From NCBI GenBank assembly GCA_964492925.1, contig CAZBMF010000022.1, positions 1 through 30,268 on the forward strand: a stretch of 30,268 nt of DNA, read 5' to 3'. Position 1 is the stretch's first letter. Every line of letters starts with the position of its first letter. Both the position numbers and the translations under genes were made by a program. This document shows, one piece after another, positions 14,711 to 25,600 of this stretch. The notes under the pieces are model-generated. The model did no database searches, was not told where the DNA came from, and saw only the letters and a list, made by a program, of their open reading frames with translations. Origin of the DNA: VMCP01 sp964492925. GTDB taxonomy: Bacteria > Bacteroidota > Bacteroidia > NS11-12g > UBA955.

Positions 14711-17668
14711 TTAATTCAACAATTCTTCTAATTCTTCTAAGTTCAAGTTGGTTAATACCACATCTTCGTCAGGAATGATGCTTTCAGCCAATTTTGTTTT
14801 TTTCATTTGAAGCGCTAATATTTTCTCCTCGATGGTATTCTTGGTGATAAATTTATAGCTCATCACGGTTTTATTTTGTCCGATACGGTGTGCCCTATCC
14901 TCGGCCTGTTTCATGGTAAATGGATTCCACCAAGGGTCTGCCAAGAACACATAATCGGCAGCGGTTAAATTCAATCCGCTATTTCCTGCACGCAAACTCA
15001 ATAAAAACACTTTAATATCTGTTGTATTTTGAAACAATTCAATTTGTTGCGCTCTTTCTTTCTCATCCATTGAACCATCTAAGTAGCAGTACTGTATTTT
15101 AGATTCTTTTAGAATTTGTGCAATATTTTTGAGGTAACCAACAAATTGAGAGAAAAGTAAAATTTTGTGTCCATTTTCAATGGCCCTAACCATCATTCTC
15201 GAAATTTCATCATCTTTACCACTGCCACCCTCGTAGTTTTCATCTTTTAGGGTTGGATTTAAAGCCAACTGTCGGAGGTGCATCAATCCATTGAAAATTT
15301 TCAAACGAGATTTACTAATACCCACCTGATTAACGTGGTTTAATATTTCATTGCGGTATTGCGATTTGATTTTTTCATAGAGTTCTTCTTGTTCAGGACT
15401 CATTTCGCAATAATGGATTTTTTCAATTTTTGGCGGCAATTCTTTAACCACTTGTCCTTTTGTTCTTCTTAGAACAAAAGGATCAATGAATTTCCTCAGT
15501 TCTTCGGTTTTTTTAACATTCGCCGACTTTTCAATTGGTTTGATAAATTGGTTTTCAAAAAACGTATAACTCCCTAGTAAACCAGGGTTTAAGAAATTCA
15601 TCTGACTCCAAATATCAAGTAAAGTATTTTCTATAGGAGTACCTGTAAGAGCAATCCTATTTAACGCATTTAATTTGAGCAGATTTCTAGCAGTTAATGA
15701 ACTTGGATTTTTAATTGCTTGACTTTCATCTAATACAACGCATCGATATTCAAAACACTTCAATATTTCAATATCGTTTCTCATTGTACCGTAACTCATC
15801 ACAACAACATCTACTTCAGAAAACTCAGGAATTAACTTATGACGGTGAATTCCATTGTATTTCATTACATTCATTTTAGGACAAAACCTATTGGCTTCTG
15901 TTTTCCAGTTGTAAAGCAATGATTTGGGACAAATTACCAGGGTTGGACCATGATAATATTGATTTGCAGGCATAGGTTTTGTACCTTGTATGATGCCTTC
16001 TATTTCATCAGTTGTTAATTTATGGTGAACGGCATTGGGTTGATATTGATGATTCGACAATGATTGAATCACGGCCAAAGTCTGAATTGTTTTACCAAGT
16101 CCCATATCATCAGCCAATAGCGCACCTAATTTATTATCTAATAGAAAACGTATCCAATTATAGCCTTCCTTCTGATACTCCCTTAAATCGGCAACAAAAT
16201 CATTGGGCAAGGCATAATCAGGCAATTCATCGGTTTCTAAAATCTCATTCCATTTTGTTTTTGGCATCTCTTCTTCAAGCATATCTTGAATTCCATCGAG
16301 CAAACCAACATGAATATTTTTTAGTCGGAGTGACTTGTCGTCAAATTCCGCCAAATTAACAATTTGAGAAAATCTTGAGAACCACTCGTCTGGTAAAATT
16401 GCAATAGACCCGTCTGGCAACAAGAACTCTCTTTTCTTTTGAAGGATATTATTTTTCAAACGACTAAACGGAATCTCAAAATCACCGAATTTCACAATGG
16501 CCATTACATCAAACCAATCTTCGAATTGATTGACTTTGATTTTAAGTTCAATTTTACCCAAATAATAATTTACTTCAGTAAAATCTTGTTCAATTTTAAA
16601 ACCTTTACGTTGTAATTCTTCATGATGTTCGTTCATCCATTGAACCAATGAATAAGCACCTTCTTCGAAAGGAACAGAAAATAAACTACCTTGATTTACT
16701 TCCAATCCCATTTCCTTCAAAATAGAAATTTTTTCATTTTCTATTTGATAAGATCTTCTGATTCTGTGGAAGGTAAAATTGCCATTTTTTTCTTCTAAAG
16801 AAACATTGACCCTCTTATTCACGTGATACGGAAACAGCCAACTTCCATACTTGAAATACAAAACGATATGACTGTCTTTGTCCCAAACTTTCGACAGTTT
16901 CAACACGGGTTGAACATCCAATTGTTCTGTAACAATATCAAAGCCAACCGCATAAACATCATGATTTTCAAGAAGGGGTAATACAAATTTTTGCATGTAA
17001 ACCGATTCTTGATTGGGTTCTACATGAATAAATTTTTTGGTTAAGAAAGGTTTAATTTTCTGACCATCAACGCGTTCATTAAAAAACAACAATTTGCTAT
17101 CTGTGAGTAACCAGGCCGGTTTATTGACTAAAAGTTCACTTTCATTGTTATAGAAGGTAACTTTTGCATCTTGGTGTTTCACAGTAGCAAAATAATTCAT
17201 ACCAGTTTCATCCCTTCTAAAATGAAATAATACGGAAGCAGGTTCGTTCACAAATGATATTGGCGACCCCATTGGTTCACCGGTTTTCCCAACTAAAAAC
17301 AACTGGTAATCTTTTACGATGTTCAAGATTTGAACCAATTGTCTTTCAATGAAAGTCCTAACTTGAATTTTAATTTCTGGAGTAAAATGTTTGTTTAAAA
17401 AATCTGCTGGTTTTAATTTTTTAGTACCGGTGTAATATTTTTTTATAATGGCTTCAACCTCAAACGTTTCGATCATTTCTACTGCCGCTTTTTGCCTATC
17501 ATCGAGTTTGAAATAATCACTGTTTCTTTCTCTTATTCTTTGATAGGTCAATGATGGCTTACCATTTTCCAACAATTGAACCGCATTGGCTTCAACAATA
17601 ACTCCAAAGTGCGGGTGCTTTACAAAGGTAAAAACCACATCAAATTGTTTTGAATTGATAACTTCCAT
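14711..17668 (-). CDS. SNF2-family DEAD/DEAH-like helicase (DNA translocase)
   Basis: A 985-residue SNF2-family ATPase. The C-terminal half holds the motor: motif I DDMGLGKT (520-527), motif II DESQ (647-650), motif III LTGTP (675-679), and the C-lobe with GNSGLNLTAADYVF, DPWWNP and the arginine-finger motif QAEDRAHRIGQ. Residues 1-490 are an uncharacterised N-terminal region typical of long bacterial SNF2 proteins. I see no CxCxnC SWIM zinc motif. A segment of about 30 residues (540-573) is inserted between motifs I and Ia. Bacterial SNF2 proteins such as RapA remodel protein-DNA complexes. The link with ung in one operon suggests a DNA-repair or chromosome-maintenance setting (inference). 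The start is ATG 17668, with a near-match -7 box (TTTATTTG, 17683-17690) upstream. Confidence 0.93.
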   Translation of the reverse strand: MEVINSKQFDVVFTFVKHPHFGVIVEANAVQLLENGKPSLTYQRIRERNSDYFKLDDRQKAAVEMIETFEVEAIIKKYYTGTKKLKPADFLNKHFTPEIKIQVRTFIERQLVQILNIVKDYQLFLVGKTGEPMGSPISFVNEPASVLFHFRRDETGMNYFATVKHQDAKVTFYNNESELLVNKPAWLLTDSKLLFFNERVDGQKIKPFLTKKFIHVEPNQESVYMQKFVLPLLENHDVYAVGFDIVTEQLDVQPVLKLSKVWDKDSHIVLYFKYGSWLFPYHVNKRVNVSLEEKNGNFTFHRIRRSYQIENEKISILKEMGLEVNQGSLFSVPFEEGAYSLVQWMNEHHEELQRKGFKIEQDFTEVNYYLGKIELKIKVNQFEDWFDVMAIVKFGDFEIPFSRLKNNILQKKREFLLPDGSIAILPDEWFSRFSQIVNLAEFDDKSLRLKNIHVGLLDGIQDMLEEEMPKTKWNEILETDELPDYALPNDFVADLREYQKEGYNWIRFLLDNKLGALLADDMGLGKTIQTLAVIQSLSNHQYQPNAVHHKLTTDEIEGIIQGTKPMPANQYYHGPTLVICPKSLLYNWKTEANRFCPKMNVMKYNGIHRHKLIPEFSEVDVVVMSYGTMRNDIEILKCFEYRCVVLDESQAIKNPSSLTARNLLKLNALNRIALTGTPIENTLLDIWSQMNFLNPGLLGSYTFFENQFIKPIEKSANVKKTEELRKFIDPFVLRRTKGQVVKELPPKIEKIHYCEMSPEQEELYEKIKSQYRNEILNHVNQVGISKSRLKIFNGLMHLRQLALNPTLKDENYEGGSGKDDEISRMMVRAIENGHKILLFSQFVGYLKNIAQILKESKIQYCYLDGSMDEKERAQQIELFQNTTDIKVFLLSLRAGNSGLNLTAADYVFLADPWWNPFTMKQAEDRAHRIGQNKTVMSYKFITKNTIEEKILALQMKKTKLAESIIPDEDVVLTNLNLEELEELLN

Positions 17669-17763
17669 CTCTCTGTCTATTCCAAATAAACTTGCAAGTT
17701 AGTTTAGATTTCTCAAACATTTCTCGTTTTTTTGTGAATTGCAACTGAATTAATTTTACACTC

Positions 17764-18249
17764 ATGGAAATTTCAACACCTGAAAACATTTCAAACCTCT
17801 CAAAATCAGAAAAATACGCCATTTTACACAATTTTTGGAAAGGCCTCTCCGACCCTGAAGTAGATTGGATTGCCAATTTTGGCAATGCCACATCGCTGAT
17901 GAAAGAAATATTCAATTGGTGGTGGGTTGGATTTTACCGTGTTTCAGGAAATCAATTAATTTTAGGGCCTTTTCAAGGACCTACCGCTTGCACGAAAATA
18001 TTGTATGGAAAAGGAGTTTGTGGGAAAACTTGGGAATTTGAGAAAACCATTTTAGTGCCAAATGTGCATGATTTTGAGGGACATATAGCCTGCAGTAGTG
18101 CTTCTAACAGCGAAATTGTAATTCCCATTTGGAAAAATGGTAGCATTTGGGGGGTTCTGGATGTAGATAGTGAACATTTTGATCAATTTGATGAAGTTGA
18201 CCAAATTAACCTAGAACTTCTTTGCGAAAAACTATCTTTATTAATTTAA
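17764..18249 (+). CDS. msrC: Free methionine-(R)-sulfoxide reductase (GAF-domain fRMsr)
   Basis: A single GAF domain of 161 residues that reduces free L-methionine-(R)-sulfoxide, using thioredoxin. The three conserved cysteines are Cys76 (TACTKI), Cys86 (GVCGK) and Cys110 (HIACSS). They sit with exactly the spacing of the E. coli enzyme (84, 94, 118, offset 8). The metal-free active-site signature HIACSSASNSEIVIP is intact. The upstream box TAATTTTA (17751-17758) matches TANNTTTG except for the last base and ends 5 nt before the ATG. An MFS transporter gene follows 63 nt downstream on the same strand. Confidence 0.95.
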   Translation: MEISTPENISNLSKSEKYAILHNFWKGLSDPEVDWIANFGNATSLMKEIFNWWWVGFYRVSGNQLILGPFQGPTACTKILYGKGVCGKTWEFEKTILVPNVHDFEGHIACSSASNSEIVIPIWKNGSIWGVLDVDSEHFDQFDEVDQINLELLCEKLSLLI

Positions 18250-18312
18250 TTCCTCACCAATAAATAATTGCAGTTACCGTTAATTATCTCTTTATTTGAA
18301 AAAATCACATCC

Positions 18313-19575
18313 ATGGCTTCACAAATACGTGCTAATAAAAATATCGTACTTCTTATCATCGTTGCTTCATTGGGGTATTTCGTTGATATATACGACTTAA
18401 TCCTTTTCAATATCATAAAAAAAGAAAGCTTAGAAGCGTTAAACATCGATTTCAAAACTTATGAAACAGTGCTTTTTAGATGGCAAATGGCTGGTATGCT
18501 CTTTGGTGGAGTTCTTTGGGGAATTTGGGGAGATAAAAAAGGTCGTGTGTCTGTGCTGTTTGGCAGTATATTAATTTATTCGGTGGCCAACATTGCAAAT
18601 GCCTTTGTTGAATCTTTATGGGCCTATAAAATGTGGCGATTTATTGCGGGTTTGGGTTTAGCAGGAGAACTTGGTGCTGCCATTACCCTAGTATCAGAAT
18701 TAATGCCCATCAAAAAAAGGGGTATTGGCACCATGATCATTGTTACGTTTGGGGCCCTAGGCGCAGTTGCGGCATTTATTGTATCCAACCACGGAGATGC
18801 AATTGGCCAGTTTATTTCACAAGTGGTGAACAAACCCATCGCCAATTGGCAAGTGGCCTACATTGTGGGTGGAAGTTTGGGGCTAGTTCTGCTAGCTTTA
18901 AGAGCAAGTACTTTCGAAAGTAGTATGTTTGAAAATCTCAGTAAAACCGAAGTTAAAAGAGGAAATTTCTTCAGCTTATTCAAAAGTTGGAGCTCGTTTA
19001 AAAAATATTTAGCCTGCATTGTTATAGGTTTACCCGTGTGGTTTGTGGTTGGTGTATTAATTGCACTTTCACATCGTTTTTTACCAGCAGAAGTGGCCAA
19101 AATCCTCCCTAGCAAAGAAATGGTTTTGTGGAGTTATGTGGGATTGTCGTTAGGTGATTTGATGAGTGGTTTGATGTCGCAAATTTTCAAAAGCAGAAAA
19201 AAGGTTATCCTAATGAATATCATTGGAATAGCAATTATATCTGTCATTTACCTATATGGACCAATTGGAAGTCCACTGTATTATAAAACATTGGCAGTTG
19301 TATTGGGTTCAGTAACAGGATATTGGGCCTTGTTTGTTACAAATGCAAGCGAACAATTTGGTACAAATATCAGAAGTACGGTTTCAGCTACCGTTCCAAA
19401 TTTTGTGCGTGGTGGAGTGATTTTGATAACAGGGGGATTTGAATTTTTTGAGACAACATTGCACTCTTCAACAATTTCAGCAGTTATTATTGGAATAATT
19501 TGCGTTTCTCTTGCAATTTGGGGAACTTTGCATGTAGAAGAATCTTTTCATAAAGATTTGAATTATTACGAATAA
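18313..19575 (+). CDS. MFS transporter
   Basis: A 420-residue major facilitator protein with about 12 membrane segments. The loop 2-3 signature is GDKKGR (73-78), and the opening helix has GYFVDIYDLILF. The sequence RFIAGLGLAGELGAAITLVSELMP resembles sugar-porter and metabolite:H+ symporter (SHS/AAHS-like) branches. The substrate cannot be read from the sequence. I chose ATG 18313 because it directly precedes a compact cytosolic N-terminus; the frame is open upstream to a TTG at 18268, which overlaps the promoter region. A TTG (18268-18270), 20 nt, then TTTATTTG (18291-18298) forms a reasonable -33/-7 pair. RNase R starts 10 nt after the stop. Confidence 0.88.
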   Translation: MASQIRANKNIVLLIIVASLGYFVDIYDLILFNIIKKESLEALNIDFKTYETVLFRWQMAGMLFGGVLWGIWGDKKGRVSVLFGSILIYSVANIANAFVESLWAYKMWRFIAGLGLAGELGAAITLVSELMPIKKRGIGTMIIVTFGALGAVAAFIVSNHGDAIGQFISQVVNKPIANWQVAYIVGGSLGLVLLALRASTFESSMFENLSKTEVKRGNFFSLFKSWSSFKKYLACIVIGLPVWFVVGVLIALSHRFLPAEVAKILPSKEMVLWSYVGLSLGDLMSGLMSQIFKSRKKVILMNIIGIAIISVIYLYGPIGSPLYYKTLAVVLGSVTGYWALFVTNASEQFGTNIRSTVSATVPNFVRGGVILITGGFEFFETTLHSSTISAVIIGIICVSLAIWGTLHVEESFHKDLNYYE

Positions 19576-19585
19576 ACAAATTCAC

Positions 19586-21685
19586 TTGAACACAAAAATC
19601 AAATTATCTTTCATTGAAAGAATTACGCTAGCCATATTAGAAGACACCCCAAAAGGTACTTTAAACACACAAAGAGTTTTTTCTAAAATCCCTCATGATG
19701 CTACGATTGACAAAAACGACGTCTACCAAGCATTACTGTCACTAACCCAAAAAAAACTCATTACTCAACCATCTAAAGGTCAATTTGCCTTTATTAAGCC
19801 TTCTAAAACTTTAATAGGTAGGTTAATACTTAGCTCAAAAGGCGATTATTTTGTGGTATTAGACAATCAAATATCATACTCAATTCCTAACATTTTAATT
19901 AAACAACTCCTTCCAGAAGACAATATTGAGTGCGAATACAAAGAGAAAGGGAAACGAATTGATATTGTAAGGGTTAGACTCATCAGCCGAACGCCGCAAA
20001 AAGTAGTTGGTTTCTTGGATATTTTTGAGAAAAATGCATTTCTACTAAGTAGCAGAAAAGGTTACAAAGACATCAAATTAACCGGTGAATTTAGTCCTGA
20101 ATTGGATGGACAAAAAGCATTGGTGGAAGTTTTTGATTTCCCTCCGAATTCTAAATATCCTTTAGGAAGATTAATTGAAACTTTTGGAAAACCTGGAGAA
20201 AACGACACTGAGATGCATGCAATTGTGGGAGAATTTGGATTCAAAACCAAATTTCCGCAGGAAGTTATAAATGAAACAGAAGCCATCCCAAATGAAATTT
20301 CCAATGCTGAATTAAAAAACAGAAGAGATTTTAGAAATATTACAACCTTTACAATTGATCCCGTTGATGCTAAAGATTTTGATGATGCCATTTCAATAAA
20401 TTTATCTAATGAAAACTTCATTAAAATTGGTGTTCACATTGCAGATGTGGCTCATTATGTTGAAAAGGATTCTCCGCTCGACAAAGAGGCCTTTGAAAGA
20501 GGAACATCCGTTTATTTGGTTGATCGCACAATCCCGATGTTGCCAGAAAAATTAAGCAACAACCTCTGTTCCCTCAGACCAAATGAAGATAGATTGGCGT
20601 TTTCAGTTGAGTTTACCTTGAACAACAAACATGAAATTATTGAAAGTTGGATAGGAAAAACAATAATCCATTCAAACAGGAGATTTTCGTATGAAGAGGC
20701 GCAGCAGAATATTGAAAATTCTACCGGTGATTATTTTCAAGAATTACAATTGCTCAATAATATTGCCAAAAAATATGAAAATCAACGATTTGAATCGGGT
20801 GCTTTAAAATTTGAATCTAAAGAATTGAGGTTTAAATTGGATGAAAATGGAGCTCCCATTGAAGTTTACGAAAAAACACGCTTCGATGCACATAAACTCA
20901 TTGAAACTTATATGTTGTTGGCAAACAAAGAGGTGGCTTCATTTGTTTATAAACTTAAAATTCCAAATCCTCCTTTTATTTATAGAACCCACGACAATCC
21001 CCCGCAACAGAAATTGATTGAATTTTCTAAGTTCTGCAAAGTAATGGGATACCCAATTCAAATTGAAAACGAAAAAGTGATGCGCAAATCTTTTAATTCT
21101 TTGCTCGAAAGAGCCGTCGATAAACCAGAATTGGAAGTTTTGCAACAAATGGCCATTCGTACAATGGCAAAAGCTGTTTATACGGCTTATAAAACGTCGC
21201 ACTTTGGACTTGCTTTTGAATTTTACACCCACTTTACCTCGCCAATTAGACGATATCCCGATCTCTTGGCTCATAGAATGCTATTTGAATATATCAATCA
21301 AAGACCTTCACTTTATGGGGAAGAAACCATTGAATCCTTTGCTAAGCATGCTTCAAATATGGAACAAAAAGCAGCCGATGCTGAAAGGGCTTCTGTGAAA
21401 TACAAAATGGCAGAAATGATGCAAAAGCATGAAGGACAAATATTTGAAGCAAGAATTACTGGAATTACCGATTGGGGTATCTATGCCACAATTTTAGATT
21501 TACATGCTGAAGGTTTAATCAAAGTTGGAGACATTCGCTTTGATAAATTCTATTTTGTAGAAGACGAAAGAAAACTCGTTGGTAAAAGAACAAAAAGAGC
21601 TTTTCATTTGGGGGACATTATCTCTGTTAAAGTTAAAGCTGCGAATCCTTTGAATCGTACCATCGATTATTATTTATACGACTGA
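19586..21685 (+). CDS. rnr: Ribonuclease R (RNB-family 3'-5' exoribonuclease)
   Basis: Processive exonuclease that degrades structured RNA and takes part in rRNA and mRNA quality control. The order is an N-terminal winged-helix region (1-70), cold-shock OB domains (70-220), the RNB catalytic domain from about 245, and a C-terminal S1 domain (about 620-690, GITDWGIYATI). The catalytic acidic residues Asp258, Asp264, Asp266 and Asp267 (DPVDAKDFDD) are intact, and HFTSPIRRYPDLLAHR is present. The start is TTG 19586: no in-frame ATG occurs for about 200 residues, and the upstream gene stops 10 nt before. There is no SD. The TGA stop overlaps the next ATG by one base (TGATG), a translational-coupling arrangement. 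Confidence 0.96.
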   Translation: MNTKIKLSFIERITLAILEDTPKGTLNTQRVFSKIPHDATIDKNDVYQALLSLTQKKLITQPSKGQFAFIKPSKTLIGRLILSSKGDYFVVLDNQISYSIPNILIKQLLPEDNIECEYKEKGKRIDIVRVRLISRTPQKVVGFLDIFEKNAFLLSSRKGYKDIKLTGEFSPELDGQKALVEVFDFPPNSKYPLGRLIETFGKPGENDTEMHAIVGEFGFKTKFPQEVINETEAIPNEISNAELKNRRDFRNITTFTIDPVDAKDFDDAISINLSNENFIKIGVHIADVAHYVEKDSPLDKEAFERGTSVYLVDRTIPMLPEKLSNNLCSLRPNEDRLAFSVEFTLNNKHEIIESWIGKTIIHSNRRFSYEEAQQNIENSTGDYFQELQLLNNIAKKYENQRFESGALKFESKELRFKLDENGAPIEVYEKTRFDAHKLIETYMLLANKEVASFVYKLKIPNPPFIYRTHDNPPQQKLIEFSKFCKVMGYPIQIENEKVMRKSFNSLLERAVDKPELEVLQQMAIRTMAKAVYTAYKTSHFGLAFEFYTHFTSPIRRYPDLLAHRMLFEYINQRPSLYGEETIESFAKHASNMEQKAADAERASVKYKMAEMMQKHEGQIFEARITGITDWGIYATILDLHAEGLIKVGDIRFDKFYFVEDERKLVGKRTKRAFHLGDIISVKVKAANPLNRTIDYYLYD

Positions 21686-22641
21686 TGAAAAATATCACTG
21701 ATTTACAAGCTCAATACAATGCTTATTTAAGCAACAACCAATTCACTGGTTCACCTACAAACCTTTATGAACCAATGAATTATATTATGTCCCTAGGAGG
21801 AAAAAGAATCCGCCCCCTTTTGAGCATGATAGGTAATCAATTGTTCAATGGGCAACTAAATCACGGTCTCGAAATTGGGCATATCATGGAGGTTTTCCAT
21901 AACTTTAGCCTTGTTCATGACGATATTATGGATAAAGCGGATTTAAGAAGGGGAAATGAAACAGTACATATCAAATGGAATATGCCAACTGCCATCCTTT
22001 CCGGTGACAACATGCTTATTGAAACTTTTAGAATGCTGAATCTCTATGATGGACCAAATAAATTCTCCATTATCAATACCTATTTAAAAACGGCAACAGA
22101 AGTTTGTGAAGGACAACAAAACGACATGGATTTTGAATCAAAAGATCAGGTTGAAATTGACGACTATTTGAACATGATTCAAAACAAAACTGCCGTTCTA
22201 TTGGGATGTAGCTTAAAATGCGGCGCATTATCGGCAAATGCCACTGAAACTTCAGCAAACTTATTGTACGATTTTGCCGTAAATATGGGGATGGCTTTTC
22301 AAATGATGGACGATTATTTAGATTCCTTTGGAACTTCCAACAATACTGGCAAAATTCAAGGTGGTGATATTATTCAAGGAAAAAAAACTTGGTTATACTT
22401 GATGTCGCAACAAAACAACATTGAAAAGCACCAAGAAGTATTTGACATAAAAGAACCTAATCAAAAAATCAATGCGGTACTATCCTATTGGCAGTCCATA
22501 CAACTCGATACAAAGTGCTTAAACTTAATACAAAGTTACAATGCAAAAGCGCTAGAAGATTTGGAGTTATTAAAATCCCAGGGTGTATCATGTGAAATTC
22601 TCGAAGAATTGTTGGTTTATTTGGGAAACAGAAACTCTTAA
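21685..22641 (+). CDS. Polyprenyl synthetase (IspA/GGPPS-like trans-prenyltransferase)
   Basis: Condenses isopentenyl diphosphate onto allylic diphosphates to build linear isoprenoids for quinones, carotenoids or lipid carriers. The substrate-binding GGKRIRP is at 38-44, the first aspartate-rich motif DDIMD at 79-83 and the second DDYLD at 209-213. RRGNETVH follows the first motif. The large aromatic Phe71 and Phe74 lie near the chain-length-controlling positions before DDxxD, which suggests a short-chain product (C15-C20), but I would not fix the length by eye. Translation is probably coupled to rnr through the TGATG overlap. The gene ends 30 nt from a convergent gene with no obvious terminator. 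Confidence 0.93.
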   Translation: MKNITDLQAQYNAYLSNNQFTGSPTNLYEPMNYIMSLGGKRIRPLLSMIGNQLFNGQLNHGLEIGHIMEVFHNFSLVHDDIMDKADLRRGNETVHIKWNMPTAILSGDNMLIETFRMLNLYDGPNKFSIINTYLKTATEVCEGQQNDMDFESKDQVEIDDYLNMIQNKTAVLLGCSLKCGALSANATETSANLLYDFAVNMGMAFQMMDDYLDSFGTSNNTGKIQGGDIIQGKKTWLYLMSQQNNIEKHQEVFDIKEPNQKINAVLSYWQSIQLDTKCLNLIQSYNAKALEDLELLKSQGVSCEILEELLVYLGNRNS

Positions 22642-22671
22642 AACATAGAGTCATTCAATTTTAACATAATC

Positions 22672-25600
22672 TTAGTGAATAATCATGACCGTTCCTGTTT
22701 TTTGATAATGCTTTTCATCCCATCCATCAAAATTTAGCAACCAAGCATATACTCCATCAGGGACTTTCACACCATCAATTGTGCCATCCCATTGCTTTTT
22801 CTTGTCAAAAGATTCCCAGATTTTTTGTCCCCACCGATCATAAACTTTCATAGAATATCCTTTAACAAAAATTGGACAAGTTCCCCATACTTCATTTAAT
22901 TTGTCGCCATTTACCGTAAATGCATCAGGAACCCATACTTCTGGTGGTTGATACAAATAGATCCAGTTACTTTCTGATGTAGCTGTATATTTTTTTGTGC
23001 TTGAAGGCTTTTCGGTAGCAATTGCCCTATACCAATATCCTCCCCAATCAAAATCTAAATTCGCGTCTTTGTAATATCGATTTTGAGCATCAGAATATAC
23101 ATTGGTAAATGGAATACTTGCATATTGACGTTCAAGCACCCATTTATCCACGCCCGCATCCCACTCCGTATAATCGGCCCAATTCAAATTGAAATAATAG
23201 TCTGGCGCCTCCACAGAAGATCCTGTAATCACAATATTGCAACCTTGATTACTCAATTGACTGATATGACCACATTTATCAACCACCATGATTCTGTAAC
23301 AAAAAGATTCTTTGTCTACATTGAAACTTGAATCCCTCAAAAACGTATCCTTAATCACAAAACTAGGAACCGTTGGTAAATTTCCACCTTTGGGATATTT
23401 GTAAATCTCAAATTCTTTAAAATCTAATTCTTTACTGCTCTCCCATTTTACGTCCACTCTTTTGTCTTCAAATACAGTAGCGTGAATCAAATGAACTGGA
23501 TCAATTGTATTGTTTAACTCTCGAATTGTGCAATATTTGAAATTTGAACTCACTTTAATATTGCAAATATTAACCCCAATTAACTCGTAACAATAATTGT
23601 TGGTTTGAGGAGTAATCACATTATTGTCCAAGAAAAATGAAGCCAAATTTGAAAAAATAGTGTCTACTATTTGTTTACTACCATTTGGATTGGTTTTTTC
23701 GAGTAAAAAGTACTTAAAGAATTGCGTAGGTATGGTGATTTGTGGCCATGAAATTTTCATTTGAGATGTTTGTCTATCATAACTCACACAAATTGCATCA
23801 GGCGGCACAACAACAGGTGGTTCTTGCACCAAAATCGACAATATCGTATAGGTAGTATCTGGTTGGGGACAACCACAATCAATCACCATCACCAATAATT
23901 TGGCAGTATCTTTTGAAAAACTAGTACAGGTTGTTTTCCAATTCAATGTAAGTCGGGCATGATTAATAGCACTGACAGTCGTTACAATGGCCGTGTCATT
24001 TGCTGTCATACCGCCCCTAGAAATCCACTTGTACAAAAGTTTTACTGTATCGAAAACATCATTATCATAGGCAATATGTAAAGTAGAAATATCTTGAGTG
24101 GCTGTAACTTTAATAAAAGAATCCCTCATGAAGGGTTTCTTATTTAAATTCTCAAAATCAATTTTAAACAATGCGTTATTGCAATTGTTACTGTTCATTG
24201 TTCTACTGTAAGCCCCCAATGTTGTAGGAAAAAGTCCGTTTTGCCTACACCCAGCGCAAACAGACTGATAAATAATTCCTTTTTTGTCGAACCTACTCGT
24301 CCCTCCATCTACATGTTCTTCCGCTTTTCGAGAACCTGTGCTCACACCGCCAAAATAAGTTGCAAAAGCCAAATCATACATGTTTTTTGAAAATACCGCA
24401 ACATAAAAATCGCTACCATCAGTATTTTTCTGTATTGCATCGGAAGTTAACGAAAGATTTCTTGTATTTCCTTTGTTTCTGTGAATTTTGGGATTTCCGG
24501 TATTTACATCATATAGTGCCGTATTGGTAGTTCCTCCCCATCCTGAAACAAAAATTCTCTCACATCGATCTACTAAAAATGCTGATGGACTAATATTCGG
24601 CAAATTGCCATTTGCTCCAAAAGTGGTTTGAATAAAAATTTGAGATAGGTCCTGACTGTGTTTTGTAATAAATTGGCCTGTACCTGGTTGATTAAATCTT
24701 GAATTGATAATGGGTAAATTGCCTTCCGTTTGCCCAAAAATATAGGGATTGCCCGATAAATCAGTTTGAACAAAATAAGCTTGTTCGTAAACATTTGTAC
24801 CATAATACTTACCCGTAAGCATGGCGCCATTTAATTTACTGTATCTCACCAGCATCCCATCAACATCCCCTAATGCTGAATTTAACCACATCCCAGGAAA
24901 ACTATTTTTGAGTCCTTTTGAGTTCGTTCCTCCTGCACAATACAAATCATTGTTCTTGCCCAGAGCGAGGCCATAAAAAGCATCAAAATATTTGTCGTTA
25001 TCTCCCAGTAAATTCGACCAATTCAAAACACTCAGTTGACTGTTTAGTGAGAATACAACCGCATCTTGTTCCACAACATTTACATTGAGGCTTCCAGTAA
25101 CTGGGAAATCTGTTGAAAACGTACTTCCACATACATAAACATTTTTATTGTCGGTAATAATTTCACCCCGAAATTCATCGGCATAATTATAAATTAAAGG
25201 ATAATCATCCACAGGATTCAAACTTCTATCTGCTCCAACACCATCTTGGTTACTCCCACCAATAAAGGTGCTAGACAAAAGTTGTGTGCCCGAAGGATTA
25301 AATTTGGCAACATAATAATCATAAGAACCATTATGAGACATATCATAGGCACCATTTGTAACAGGAAAATCAAAACTTTTTGTAGTTCCCATTACATACA
25401 AATTGTGCAAAGAATCTACCACCATAGAATGGGGTTGCTCATTGTTAGAACCACCCAAATAGGTTGAATACAACAACATAGAACCAGATGCATTGAATTT
25501 CAATATAGCAGCATCTCTGCTACCACCATACCCCAAATCTTCTGGCTTTCCACCCCCAAAGTTTATTTGAAATGCTCCCGTAGTTGTTGGCAATCCAGCC

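Noticed and set aside
14702..14711. TATGTTTG on the minus strand at the ung start
   Set aside because: It overlaps the ATG itself and the first codons, so it cannot give a transcript containing the start. Close spacing to the SNF2 gene indicates co-transcription.
17640..17915. Minus-strand open frame between the SNF2 helicase and msrC
   Set aside because: It overlaps the starts of two well-supported genes on both sides and has no family resemblance.
21795..21800. AGGAGG on the plus strand
   Set aside because: It encodes the GGK of the conserved GGKRIRP motif in the polyprenyl synthetase, and no start codon follows at a suitable distance.
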